Below are positions 7,512 through 15,981 of a stretch of 64,000 nucleotides of DNA, one piece after another. This DNA is from Paenibacillaceae bacterium (lineage in GTDB: Bacteria > Bacillota > Bacilli > Paenibacillales > Paenibacillaceae), in assembly GCA_900766135.1 (NCBI GenBank), contig CAAFUF010000004.1:235357-299356 (forward strand), in the 5' to 3' direction. A model generated the notes under the pieces. The model was given only the letters and a program-made list of their open reading frames with translations, was not told the origin of the DNA and ran no database searches. Position numbers and translations under genes: made by a program. The first letter of the stretch is position 1; each line of letters opens with the position of its first letter.

Positions 7512-7698
7512 TGCTAGCTTCTACCTTGTGCGCATCAGCGCTGATTTCCAGGGCGCCTTGATGTCCCTTAGGCTGCCTTTGCACGATTATCCCTTTCATT
7601 CAGGAGGGCCAGGGACCCGGAGTGAGTCGAGCTCTTCTCCAGTTCTCGGCATTCTGATCCAAGGGGATAATCGCGCAAAACGTCCGAAATTATTTATC
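7512..7698 (-). ncRNA. Candidate structured RNA or 3'UTR element downstream of the dsbA-like gene
   Basis: An inverted repeat pairs 7580-7596 with 7661-7677 (core GATTATCCC / GGGATAATC). Read on the minus strand, its one irregular pair becomes a G-U wobble, while on the plus strand it would be an A-C mismatch, so the RNA is probably made from the minus strand. Inside, CTGGAG/CTCCGG and neighbouring bases extend the fold into a rod of roughly 95 nt. A minus-strand terminator follows at 7480-7511. It contains no convincing reading frame and does not match a family I recognise. Confidence 0.4.
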
Positions 7699-8550
7699 CT
7701 ATTGCCCGCCAGTCTCCGCCAGTTGCGCTTCGATCGCCGCCGACAACTCCTCGTACGAAGAGCTCGGCAACAGTTCCCCGTTCACCATGAATTGGGGCGT
7801 CCCGTTGACTCCGTAATAGCCGGCGGTTTTGAAATCTTCTTTGACCGGCAACATATAGGCATGGCTTTTCAAATCGCTAGCGAATCGGTCGTAATCGATG
7901 CCGTCGATATTTTTCTTCACGAGGTCGAGCAAAAATTCGGGCGTTGCCCAAATTTGCGTCTCATCGCCTTGGTGTGCGTATAACTCGCTCTTGAACTCCC
8001 AGAACTTCTCGTTGCTCTGCGCCGCGATCGCTTCGCCCGCGCTGGCCGCCATGATCGAATCCCGGTCGATGAACGCGTAGTTGGTAAAAAACAACTCGAT
8101 TTTGCCGGTATCGATGAAGTCTTTTTGCAACTGAGGCATGTAAGTTTCTTCCCACTTCTTGCAGGCCGGGCATTTGAAATCGGCGAATTCGATCACCTTG
8201 ACCTTGGCGTTAGGATCGCCCAAGTGCGGTTGCTTCTCATACTTCAAGCCTTCGGCGGTGTAATCGCCTTTGATTTCCGTGTAGTTCGGGAGGTCCTTCA
8301 AATCGGAACCATCCGAATCTTTGAGGAAAACGATAGCCAACGTGATCACTAGGGCCCCGATCAAAATCAACGATATCACAAAAATCAGACCGGATTTCGC
8401 GGTCCCCCGGTCTGTTCCTTTTCCGCCCGCAGATTTGCCTGCCGTCCCCTTGGCGTTCTTCTTGCCTTGGGTTGTCCTGTTGTACGCCGTCTTGTTGTTC
8501 GGAGCCGGTTTCCCGCTGCCGCTACGATTGCTACCCTTGTTATGGGCCAT
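7699..8550 (-). CDS. Membrane-anchored DsbA-family thiol-disulfide oxidoreductase (copy 1)
   Basis: 283 residues. A Lys/Gly/Asn-rich cytoplasmic head (1-50) is followed by one membrane span (about 51-73, LIFVISLILIGALVITLAIV) and an extracytoplasmic thioredoxin-like DsbA domain. The active site is FADFKCPACKKW (CPAC). The cis-Pro loop is NGTPQFMVNG. It resembles BdbD of Bacillus, which oxidises cysteines of exported proteins. No BdbC/DsbB partner lies nearby. A paralogue at 24268-25023 is about three quarters identical over the catalytic domain. The start is supported by GGAGGTAG a few bases upstream. Confidence 0.88.
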   Translation of the reverse strand: MAHNKGSNRSGSGKPAPNNKTAYNRTTQGKKNAKGTAGKSAGGKGTDRGTAKSGLIFVISLILIGALVITLAIVFLKDSDGSDLKDLPNYTEIKGDYTAEGLKYEKQPHLGDPNAKVKVIEFADFKCPACKKWEETYMPQLQKDFIDTGKIELFFTNYAFIDRDSIMAASAGEAIAAQSNEKFWEFKSELYAHQGDETQIWATPEFLLDLVKKNIDGIDYDRFASDLKSHAYMLPVKEDFKTAGYYGVNGTPQFMVNGELLPSSSYEELSAAIEAQLAETGGQ

Positions 8551-8621
8551 CCGCTATCCTACCTCCATATGGATTCGTTTCGTCCCCATTCTAGCGTATG
8601 GCCCACGGCAAGGGACGTAAT

Positions 8622-8747
8622 TTAGGTCACAGAGTGCTGCTTCTTCAGCTCCTCGATTTGTTGTTCGAGTCTTTGGAGGCGTTTATGCACTCTATAGAAA
8701 TACGGCGCAGTACATATTATCAAGATAATTATTATCCCAAGGACCAT
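8622..8747 (-). CDS. Small membrane protein with cytoplasmic coiled coil, 41 aa
   Basis: This short gene begins at an ATG preceded by AGGGAG with 7-base spacing and ends in TAA. The protein starts MVLGIIIILIICTAPYFYR, a single membrane span, followed by a basic turn and an amphipathic helix rich in Leu, Glu and Gln (RLQRLEQQIEELKKQ) with heptad spacing. That layout, span plus short coiled coil, is seen in many small Firmicute proteins that regulate or tether partners. I do not recognise its family. It lies between the dsbA-like gene and the GH36 terminator and seems independently transcribed. Confidence 0.6.
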   Translation of the reverse strand: MVLGIIIILIICTAPYFYRVHKRLQRLEQQIEELKKQHSVT

Positions 8748-8799
8748 AATTTAGCTCCCTTTAAAGAATTTACAAGCTACGATATTAAAATAATAACAC

Positions 8800-8841
8800 A
8801 AAAAAATCGCCTTCAACCCCTGATTATGGAATGAAGGCGAT
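8800..8841 (-). terminator. Terminator of the alpha-galactosidase unit
   Basis: ATCGCCTTCA and TGAAGGCGAT form a 10-bp stem. On the minus strand a run of seven T follows, about 20 bp after the GH36 stop. Confidence 0.85.
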
Positions 8842-8862
8842 ACTTTTTAATGACCCATTCTG

Positions 8863-11055
8863 TTATAGGCGCCGCAAATATACAAACCGGCTGGCGTAAT
8901 CGCCGGCCAAGGTCAGCGGCAGGCCGAGGCGCATCAAGGTGGAGCCGTGCCAGACGTTGTCTGCGGCCAAGTCGGTGGTGGTGCCGGTAGATTCGGCCGT
9001 GCGCTGATCGGCGGTGTTGTCCGCCTCTACGGCCAGCTCTTCCCCCGGTACTTCCACCCGGTACCGCGCATCCGGCTCTAAGCCCCGCAAGCGCAGCCGC
9101 AGCTCCGCGTCGCCGAAATACTGTGCCTGCCGGAAGGCAAATACGGCGACTTCGTCGCGGCCCCGCGCGACATACTGCCACGCGGCTACATCGCCTTCGG
9201 CGAAGGAGGCGAGCCGGTAAAGGTCGCCTTCGGCGACCAGATGGCGCACCTGTTTGTACAACGCCACATAACGGCCGGCTTCGGCGAGTTCCGCCTCGGA
9301 CCAGCGGGCGATGTTCGCGCCGATCCCAAGGCCGCCCAGCATGGCGCTGTGGAAGCGGAACGAGAGCGACAACTGCCGGCCGTTCATGCCATGCGGGGAT
9401 TCCGTTACCCAGCACATCATGACGGAGGGGCTGTAAGCGTACGAGAAGCCCTCCTGGATCGTCAGCCGGTCCCGGGCGTCCGTATTGTCGCTGATCCAGG
9501 CCTGGTCCGCAAACCGCAGCATGCCAAGATCGATGCGCGAGCCGCCTCCGGCGCAGGTCTCGAACTCCACCCGCGGGAAACGGCGCCGGAGCTCGGCCCA
9601 AATCTCGTACAAGCTGTCGACATGCTTGATCCACACCGATTCTTCCGCATGCTCGCGCAGCGGGATGGCGCCCGGCTCCGTGATCGTGCGGTTCATGTCC
9701 CATTTGATGAAAGCGATGTCGTAGCTGCTAAGCAGTTCCGTCATAAACTCGAGCACGAACGCCTTGACCTCCGGCTTGCCCAAGTTCAGCATCAATTGAT
9801 TGCGCAGCAGCGTTCCTTCCCGCGTCGGGAATTGATATACCCAATCGGGATGGTTCCGGTACAACTCGCTGTCCGGGTTTACCGATTCGGGTTCGACCCA
9901 CAGCCCGAAATCCATGCCGAGCTGCTTAACCTCGTCGATCAGCTCCTGCAGCCCGTTCGGGAATTTCTGCGGGTTCACCTGCCAGTCGCCGAGACCGGCC
10001 CGGTCGCTGTGGCGCTCGCCAAACCAGCCATCGTCGACGACGAACCGCTCCGCGCCGATCCGGGCCGCCTGCTTGGCCAACTCGATTTGCTCCCGGACGT
10101 TCACCGCGAATTCCGTCGCTTCCCAAGAGTTGTACAGCACCTTCCGTTCCCGGGATCCGGGCAGCACGTCATCCCGTTGATAGTTGTGCAAATTCCGGCT
10201 CATCTCTCCGAAGCCGCCGGAGACGAATCCTCCCGTAAACACAGGAGACGTGTAGCTCTCCCCCGGTCCCAAGGTAAACGCCCCATCGAAGTCGTTGACC
10301 CCGCCGACGACGCGGACTCGGCCGAAGATGGAGGACTCCAGGACGATTTTCCAGTTGCCGCTCCAACCCAACGCGCCGAACCAGACGTTCCCGGACCGCT
10401 CGTCCGCCTTGCCGTCATCCAACGCAAACCAAGGGTTGGCATGCGCACCGGTGAAGCCTTGCCGTGATTCCAGCACTTTTTTGCCTTCGGTGAGCGGCGC
10501 CCGCCGAAGCTGGTATTCGCCGGCCCAGCGGCCGGTCACATGCGTCAGCCGGACGGACGGCTCGGCCGGGGCGGACCAGGCCGCCGCCATGACTTGATCG
10601 ATTCGGACGGGAACGTCCTCTTCATTGAGCACCGTCACCGAACGTTCGATTAAATCGTATTCCTCAACGACCCGGTAGCGCAGCTCCACCCGCAAGCGAT
10701 AATACGCGTCGCGCAGGCGGACGACCAAGTGGTCTCCCCGCACGCCGCTCCCGGTTTCATACCCTTCATAACGCAGCCGCAAATCGCGGACGCCGTTCTT
10801 GAACTTGACCTTGAGACAGGGCTCCGCATATAAGGTACCGCCCCAAGCTCCATACTCCTCCCGTTCCCGGTTCACCTCGGCATCGAAGGAGCTGTGGTGA
10901 CGGATGCGCAGCAAATCGGCGCACTCCGCGGCCTCCACCGGCCCGCCCCAATAGAGGTGCTGCACCGTTCCGTTTTCATTGACGCCAAATACGTATGACG
11001 CGTTTTTCGTGCGAAGTTCAAATATTTTCGCGGCTTCCAAAACCTTGATCGGCAT
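8863..11055 (-). CDS. GH36 alpha-galactosidase
   Basis: 730 residues, the usual length of GH36 group I enzymes (AgaA, RafA). It removes alpha-1,6-galactose from raffinose-family or melibiose-type sugars. The nucleophile is Asp453 in FIKWDMNRT and the acid/base Asp523 in WISDNTDA. The spacing of 70 residues equals that of known GH36 enzymes. The glycine-rich CAGGGSR loop is also present. No signal peptide is seen, so it acts in the cytoplasm on imported sugar. It is the last gene of the unit headed by the solute-binding protein at 14195, 36 bp after the permease gene. Confidence 0.93.
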   Translation of the reverse strand: MPIKVLEAAKIFELRTKNASYVFGVNENGTVQHLYWGGPVEAAECADLLRIRHHSSFDAEVNREREEYGAWGGTLYAEPCLKVKFKNGVRDLRLRYEGYETGSGVRGDHLVVRLRDAYYRLRVELRYRVVEEYDLIERSVTVLNEEDVPVRIDQVMAAAWSAPAEPSVRLTHVTGRWAGEYQLRRAPLTEGKKVLESRQGFTGAHANPWFALDDGKADERSGNVWFGALGWSGNWKIVLESSIFGRVRVVGGVNDFDGAFTLGPGESYTSPVFTGGFVSGGFGEMSRNLHNYQRDDVLPGSRERKVLYNSWEATEFAVNVREQIELAKQAARIGAERFVVDDGWFGERHSDRAGLGDWQVNPQKFPNGLQELIDEVKQLGMDFGLWVEPESVNPDSELYRNHPDWVYQFPTREGTLLRNQLMLNLGKPEVKAFVLEFMTELLSSYDIAFIKWDMNRTITEPGAIPLREHAEESVWIKHVDSLYEIWAELRRRFPRVEFETCAGGGSRIDLGMLRFADQAWISDNTDARDRLTIQEGFSYAYSPSVMMCWVTESPHGMNGRQLSLSFRFHSAMLGGLGIGANIARWSEAELAEAGRYVALYKQVRHLVAEGDLYRLASFAEGDVAAWQYVARGRDEVAVFAFRQAQYFGDAELRLRLRGLEPDARYRVEVPGEELAVEADNTADQRTAESTGTTTDLAADNVWHGSTLMRLGLPLTLAGDYASRFVYLRRL

Positions 11056-11091
11056 ACGAACAACCTCCCTTTCCTGCTTTGTTCCTTAACC

Positions 11092-11916
11092 TCAGCCTTT
11101 GACCGCTCCGGCGGCGATGCCTTTGATGATGAACTTCTGCATCAGCAGGAAGAACGCAATGACCGGAATCATGCCCATGACGGCATACGCAAACGCCAGG
11201 TTCAAGTCGCTGCTGTATTGTCCGAAGAAGAAATACTGCTGCAACGGAATCGTACGGTATTGGTTATCCTGCAAATACAATAATGGCAGCAGGAAGTCGT
11301 TCCAAATATATAAGGCATTCAGCACGACGACCGTCGCCGTCACCGGTTTGAGCAGCGGGATGATGATTCGGACAAAAATACCCGGCGTGCTGCAGCCGTC
11401 GATTTTGGCCGCTTCCTCGATCTCGCGGGAAATCTGACGGATGAACGCGGCGTAGAACAGCACGCCTGTCTGGATTCCGAACCCGCCGTAGATCAGGATG
11501 ATTCCCCAATGGGTATCGAGCATCTGAAGCGTTTTGCCGAGTTTGTACAACGGCAGCATGGTGACCTGGAACGGAATCATCATGCCCGACAGAAACACCA
11601 TGAACATGATGTTGTAAAACGGCTTATTCCTTCTCGCAATGGAATAGCCGGCCAAAGCGGATACCAGCACGATCAGCACGACGGAAACCACCGTGACGAT
11701 CAGGCTGTTCATGATCGCCAGCGGAAATTTCGAAGTCTCCCAGGCATGGACGTAATTGGCGAAATTGAGGCTGGACGGCAGCGCGTAGAAGTTATCGAAC
11801 GTTTGCTTCGCCGTTTTGAGCGACATCAGCAGAGCCACATACAGCGGAAAAAGGAACACGAGAGCCAGTGCCAGAAACAGGAGGAACGTGACGAGTTTGT
11901 TCGCTTTCATCTTCAT
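11092..11916 (-). CDS. Sugar ABC transporter permease, MsmG/MalG type
   Basis: 274 residues with six predicted membrane spans. The EAA loop EIEEAAKIDGCSTPGIF contacts the transporter ATPase. The C-terminus KFIIKGIAAGAVKG is typical of the MalG subfamily of carbohydrate uptake-1 importers. Its ATG shares one base with the stop of the upstream permease gene, so the two are translationally coupled. With the binding protein and GH36 it forms an alpha-galactoside (raffinose/melibiose) importer. No ATPase gene is present. Confidence 0.92.
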   Translation of the reverse strand: MKMKANKLVTFLLFLALALVFLFPLYVALLMSLKTAKQTFDNFYALPSSLNFANYVHAWETSKFPLAIMNSLIVTVVSVVLIVLVSALAGYSIARRNKPFYNIMFMVFLSGMMIPFQVTMLPLYKLGKTLQMLDTHWGIILIYGGFGIQTGVLFYAAFIRQISREIEEAAKIDGCSTPGIFVRIIIPLLKPVTATVVVLNALYIWNDFLLPLLYLQDNQYRTIPLQQYFFFGQYSSDLNLAFAYAVMGMIPVIAFFLLMQKFIIKGIAAGAVKG

Positions 11917-12794
11917 TACATCTCGACCTCCCGTCTTCTGGAAATGGACATCTGCACGACTGTCACGAGGACGAGAATCAGGAAAAACATCATCGACAGC
12001 GCCATCCCGTACCCTCCCTTAAACGAAGCGAACGACGTCCGGTAGATGTAGGTGGACATCACTTCCGTCGCAAAGCCGGGACCGCCGTTCGTCGTGACGT
12101 AAACGAGGTCGAACACCTTCAGCGAGCCAGTGAGCACGAGCAGCAGGTTGATCGTCACGGAAGGGGCAAGCAACGGCAACGTGATGTGCCGGAACGTTTT
12201 CCAGGTTCCCGCCCCGTCGATGCGGGCACTTTCGAAGAGCTCGCCCGGAATGCCCTGCAGCCCGGCGATGTAAATAATCATCGGCGAACCGACGCCCTGC
12301 CACAAAGCGATCAGGATCAAACCAAACAGGGCGTAATCCGGATTGCCGAGCGGACTGGAAACCTCGAGACCGAGATGGCTCAACAAGTTCGGAATTCCCG
12401 TGCTGTAGTTATAGCTCCAAACGAAACCCGCCAGCACGATCGAGATGACGCTCGGCAGGAAAAAGACCGTCCGAAACAAGTTGCGCAAAGGCAAGAAAGC
12501 GTCAAGTACCAACGCCAGCAGCAGAGATAGCACGTTAACTAGAATCGTTAGAATAATCGCATATTTGAACGTGTTCCACAGAGCGTCCCAAAAGCTCGGA
12601 TCGCCAAACGCTTGCACGTAATTATCAAAGCCTACGGAAGCAAAGGAATCGGATACCCCGTCCCAATTCGTGAACGAATACCGGGCTCCCATCACCAGCG
12701 GAATCACGACCGCCAGCACGAATAGAGCCATGCCCGGCAGCATAAACAAGACGTACCACATTTCATTTTTCGCCGTGCGTTTTAAAGTTCCCAT
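11916..12794 (-). CDS. Sugar ABC transporter permease, MsmF/MalF type
   Basis: 292 residues with six membrane spans and the EAA loop ELFESARIDGAGTWKTF. The start is placed at the ATG encoding MGTLKRTAK because AGGAGAGGGTG lies directly before it; an ATG 11 codons earlier lacks such a site. It pairs with the MsmG-type permease immediately downstream to form the membrane channel. It follows the binding-protein gene after a 66-bp gap that holds a hairpin. Confidence 0.9.
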   Translation of the reverse strand: MGTLKRTAKNEMWYVLFMLPGMALFVLAVVIPLVMGARYSFTNWDGVSDSFASVGFDNYVQAFGDPSFWDALWNTFKYAIILTILVNVLSLLLALVLDAFLPLRNLFRTVFFLPSVISIVLAGFVWSYNYSTGIPNLLSHLGLEVSSPLGNPDYALFGLILIALWQGVGSPMIIYIAGLQGIPGELFESARIDGAGTWKTFRHITLPLLAPSVTINLLLVLTGSLKVFDLVYVTTNGGPGFATEVMSTYIYRTSFASFKGGYGMALSMMFFLILVLVTVVQMSISRRREVEM

Positions 12795-12820
12795 CGGTTC
12801 ACCCTCTCCTAAACCGGCGA

Positions 12821-12846
12821 AAGGCACAGGCCCCTGCCCATGCCTT
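12821..12846 (-). other. Intercistronic hairpin between binding-protein and permease genes
   Basis: AAGGCA/TGCCTT and GGC/GCC pair around a short loop, without a T run. Such hairpins between a binding-protein gene and its permeases often stabilise the 5' transcript so that the binding protein is made in excess. The role here is inferred. Confidence 0.4.
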
Positions 12847-12860
12847 CCGTCAAGTCCGCT

Positions 12861-14195
12861 CTATTTGTGATTTTTGCTGACCCAATCGTCCATATCGGCC
12901 AGGATTTGATCCACGGTCGTTTTATTAAAGAACAATCTTTGCAGGTTCTGGTCGAACTGGGAGCGCCAGTCGATCGTCGTTTTAGCCAAATAGAGCTGGG
13001 AGTCGTAGGTTTGCGCGTTATCGAAGTACGGTTGCAGGTCCTTCAGCGCCGGAGCGATATCCGTCGAGGTGCCCTTCACGTAGCTGAGCGATTTGATGTT
13101 CTCGACCCAGGCGTCCCCGCCTTCCTTGCTGCTCATGAACTCCAGGAATTTTAAAGCGGCTTCCTTATGTTTCGTTTTGCTGCCGATCGCCAACGAGGCA
13201 TCCGCGTTGAAATCAAGCTTGTTGGCATTCTCGTCATTGCTGAACGGATACGGGAAGTAGCCGAGGTCATTGTTGTAAAGCTCCGGATTCTTCTTCTCGA
13301 TGTCCGGCAACGGCCAGGTGCCCATGTACATCATGCCGACATCCCCTTTAGCGAAAAGATCGACGGCCCCGTTGTAATCGACGCCGAGTTGGTCCTTGTT
13401 GCCTAGCTCATACAGCTTGAGTGCGTGCTCCATCGTCGTTTTTACGGCCGGATTGTCGGCGAATTTCGCTTCGCCGGTTTCGATCTTCTCGAAGAAGTCC
13501 GGTTGGCCGATCAGCGCCGAATTGCTAGGCATGTCGCGGGTATCCCACATCGTCAGCGTCCAGGCATCCTTCCAGCCCAACGCGAACGGCGTTTTGCCGG
13601 CGGCTTTGATTTTCTCCGCAGCGGCGATCATCGCGTCCCATGTTCTGGGTACCTCAAGGCCCAAGTCGCGGAAGATTTTTTTGTTGTAGAACACGGCGAT
13701 CGGGTTGGCGTTCAGCGGCATGACGTAATTTTTTCCGTCGGTCGCTTGTCCTTTCACCACATTCTCGTCGAAGTTGCTTAGGAACGGTTGGCCGGTCAAA
13801 TCCATCAGGTAACCGCCGTCGGCGAACAACTGGGTGTTAAAGCCGGCGTTCAGGGTGAACACGTCGATGATGTCTCCGCCTGCCAGTTTCGTCTTCAGCA
13901 GGGTATAGTAGTCGTCGTATTTTACCGGTTGCACTTCAACTTTGATGTTCGGGTTCCGGCTTTCGAACTGCTCCACGATTTGGTTAATCTGGTCGGTGAA
14001 ATCGCTTTTGAAATGCATGAATTTGATCGTCACCGGCTCACCGGAATCGGCCGAGTTGCCGGAACCTTGGGCGGTGTTCGTATTTCCGCCTCCGTTATCC
14101 GTGGCCGGCGAAGCCGAATTGTTCCCGCCGCCGCAAGCCGCAAGCAAAAAACTTAACATCAGGATGCTGAGGCTGATAGACATCCACTTTTTCAA
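12861..14195 (-). CDS. Sugar-binding lipoprotein of an MsmE-type ABC importer
   Basis: 444 residues. A lipoprotein signal ends in SFLLAACGGG with Cys21 as the lipidated residue. The rest is a two-lobed family 1 extracellular binding fold (FMHFKSDFTDQINQIVEQFE, later GDVGMMYMGTWPLPDI). It captures sugar outside the membrane and delivers it to the two permeases encoded next. The GH36 gene at the end of the unit suggests alpha-galactosides as cargo. It is the first gene of the operon. The YesN/YesM pair immediately upstream probably controls it. Confidence 0.92.
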   Translation of the reverse strand: MKKWMSISLSILMLSFLLAACGGGNNSASPATDNGGGNTNTAQGSGNSADSGEPVTIKFMHFKSDFTDQINQIVEQFESRNPNIKVEVQPVKYDDYYTLLKTKLAGGDIIDVFTLNAGFNTQLFADGGYLMDLTGQPFLSNFDENVVKGQATDGKNYVMPLNANPIAVFYNKKIFRDLGLEVPRTWDAMIAAAEKIKAAGKTPFALGWKDAWTLTMWDTRDMPSNSALIGQPDFFEKIETGEAKFADNPAVKTTMEHALKLYELGNKDQLGVDYNGAVDLFAKGDVGMMYMGTWPLPDIEKKNPELYNNDLGYFPYPFSNDENANKLDFNADASLAIGSKTKHKEAALKFLEFMSSKEGGDAWVENIKSLSYVKGTSTDIAPALKDLQPYFDNAQTYDSQLYLAKTTIDWRSQFDQNLQRLFFNKTTVDQILADMDDWVSKNHK

Positions 14196-14343
14196 TTTTC
14201 TTCCCCCTCGTCTATGTCGTTAAAGTCGGTACGAAAGGCCGCGCCTGCAAACATTCGCTTTTCGGACCCGGCATCCTTCGTCCTGTCTTTATCGTATCGG
14301 TCCGCCGCTCCCGCCGGAATAAAATAAATTGTGCGTCCAATGT

Positions 14344-15981
14344 TCAATTTTTTGTGTTTCCGGTTTCGCCCGCCTGGGCGTCGCGGTATTCGGAGGGGGT
14401 TTGCCCGGTGCTTTTTTTGAACACCTGGCTGAAATAACGCTGGTTCTCGTACCCGACCAATTCGGAGATCTCGCTGATTTTCCGTTCGGAGGAACGTAAC
14501 AGCTCGCAGGCCTTCTCGATCCGTTTGCGCGTCACGTATTCAATAAAGTTCTCGGAAGTCGCCGATTTGAACAACTTGCTGAGGTAGCTCGGATCCAAAT
14601 GAAACCGGGTTGCAACGTCAATCAAGCTGATGTCCTCGAAATAATGGGCGTCCAGATAGTCGACGATGTGCCGGATCAGCTGCGATGAGTCCGTTTCGCG
14701 GCGGCCGGCCCCGTACTCCTCGGCGGCCTCTGCCCATCCGGCCAGAAGCCGGCGAAGCTCGCCTGGGTCGGTAACCCCTGCAATGGCAGCGGCATCGTAT
14801 AACGCGGGATGCGTCGCGGCGATGCCTCTCATCTCCGACACCGCCGCCTCCCGAATGATGGCGAGCTCTCGTTGAACCTGGCCGATCGGGATACCGGTGG
14901 ATCGGTCCAGCCGCACCAGATATTCGTCCAACAGCCTGCGGAGATCCTTGGCATTGCCGGAAGCAAACGCCTGGCGAATCTCCTGCGCGACAAATGACGT
15001 CAAAGCCTCGGCCTTTCGCGGCTGTTCCGGATGATCGGCGAGCGACACCGTCAGGCCCGACCCATGCAAAGTTTGGCTTAGAAGGGTACCTTCGGCGGCG
15101 CGATAGGCTTCGGGCAGCTCCGCGAACCCGTCACATATGCCGCTGACCCCGGCCAACACCTCCAGTTTGAGCGTGCCCCGAACGGCTTCGTGAAGGGCTT
15201 CCAGCCATTCACACCATACGGGGACGCCAGCCCTTCCGGCTGTTGCGAAAGCTGCGCCTTCGAAGGAACTTGCCGGTACGATCAGGCAATAACCCGTCCC
15301 CTCCTCCGAGATGAAAGCGGGCATTTGATCGTCGCCAAGAATCTCTCGCAAAATATTATCGATACTAAATAGGAGCAGCTCGGCGTTTCCGTGGAAGCTG
15401 GTGCGGGCCACCTCGGAAAATCGGCGGAACCGGATCACGGCCAGCCGGTAGCGGATGCCCGGATCCATCTGCATCTCTCTTGCCTGCTGCAGGATATCTG
15501 CCCGATTGGCGATCCGCTGCGCCGTTATATTCTGCAGGAAAGCCCCGCGCTTCATCCGCCGCATCTCCCGGGTTTCCCTTTGCTGCTGCTGCAAGCTCAT
15601 GTAGCGGCGGAGGGCTTCCATCGCCTGGACCATCGATTCGCGCAGCTCCGGGACAGACACCGGCTTGAGCAGATACTCGCACGCCTGATAGCGGATCGCC
15701 GCCTTCAAATACTCGAATTGCGAGTACCCGCTAATGACGATGACCCGAATATCGCCGAACCGGTCATGCAACGCTTCCAAAAAACGCTGGCCGTCCATCA
15801 CCGGCATATTCATATCCGTAACCACGATATGCGGTTTGCTGATTTCGATCAGTTCCAGCGCCTCTTCGCCGTTTTGGGCTTCCGCAATGACTTCGACGTC
15901 CAGCGACAGCTCGCTGATCATTTTTCGTATGGATTTGCGGCCCAGCGTCTCGTCATCCACGACCATGACTTTATACATCAT
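14344..15981 (-). CDS. YesN-type response regulator with AraC DNA-binding domain
   Basis: 545 residues. The receiver domain (about 4-122) has acidic residues DD at 9-10 and the phosphorylatable Asp56 in VVTDMNMPVMDG. A long linker region (about 150-430) follows. The AraC helix-turn-helix (about 440-540) reads ISLIDVATRFHLDPSYLSKLF and ISEISELVGYENQRYFSQVF. Its ATG overlaps the kinase stop by 4 bp, so the pair is coupled. The two genes lie just upstream of the MsmE-type operon in the same direction and most likely activate it in response to extracellular sugar. Confidence 0.93.
   Translation of the reverse strand: MMYKVMVVDDETLGRKSIRKMISELSLDVEVIAEAQNGEEALELIEISKPHIVVTDMNMPVMDGQRFLEALHDRFGDIRVIVISGYSQFEYLKAAIRYQACEYLLKPVSVPELRESMVQAMEALRRYMSLQQQQRETREMRRMKRGAFLQNITAQRIANRADILQQAREMQMDPGIRYRLAVIRFRRFSEVARTSFHGNAELLLFSIDNILREILGDDQMPAFISEEGTGYCLIVPASSFEGAAFATAGRAGVPVWCEWLEALHEAVRGTLKLEVLAGVSGICDGFAELPEAYRAAEGTLLSQTLHGSGLTVSLADHPEQPRKAEALTSFVAQEIRQAFASGNAKDLRRLLDEYLVRLDRSTGIPIGQVQRELAIIREAAVSEMRGIAATHPALYDAAAIAGVTDPGELRRLLAGWAEAAEEYGAGRRETDSSQLIRHIVDYLDAHYFEDISLIDVATRFHLDPSYLSKLFKSATSENFIEYVTRKRIEKACELLRSSERKISEISELVGYENQRYFSQVFKKSTGQTPSEYRDAQAGETGNTKN

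Noticed and set aside
7580..7677. 6S RNA, SRP RNA or tmRNA
   Set aside because: The rod-like fold suggested these, but conserved SRP loop bases, tmRNA tag and acceptor ends and a clear 6S central bubble are missing. It is left as an unassigned structured RNA.
9241..10467. 408-codon plus-strand frame opposite GH36
   Set aside because: No ribosome site or motif; GH36 catalytic residues are on the minus strand.
14196..14343. cre site before the MsmE-type operon
   Set aside because: The best candidate matches too few consensus positions.
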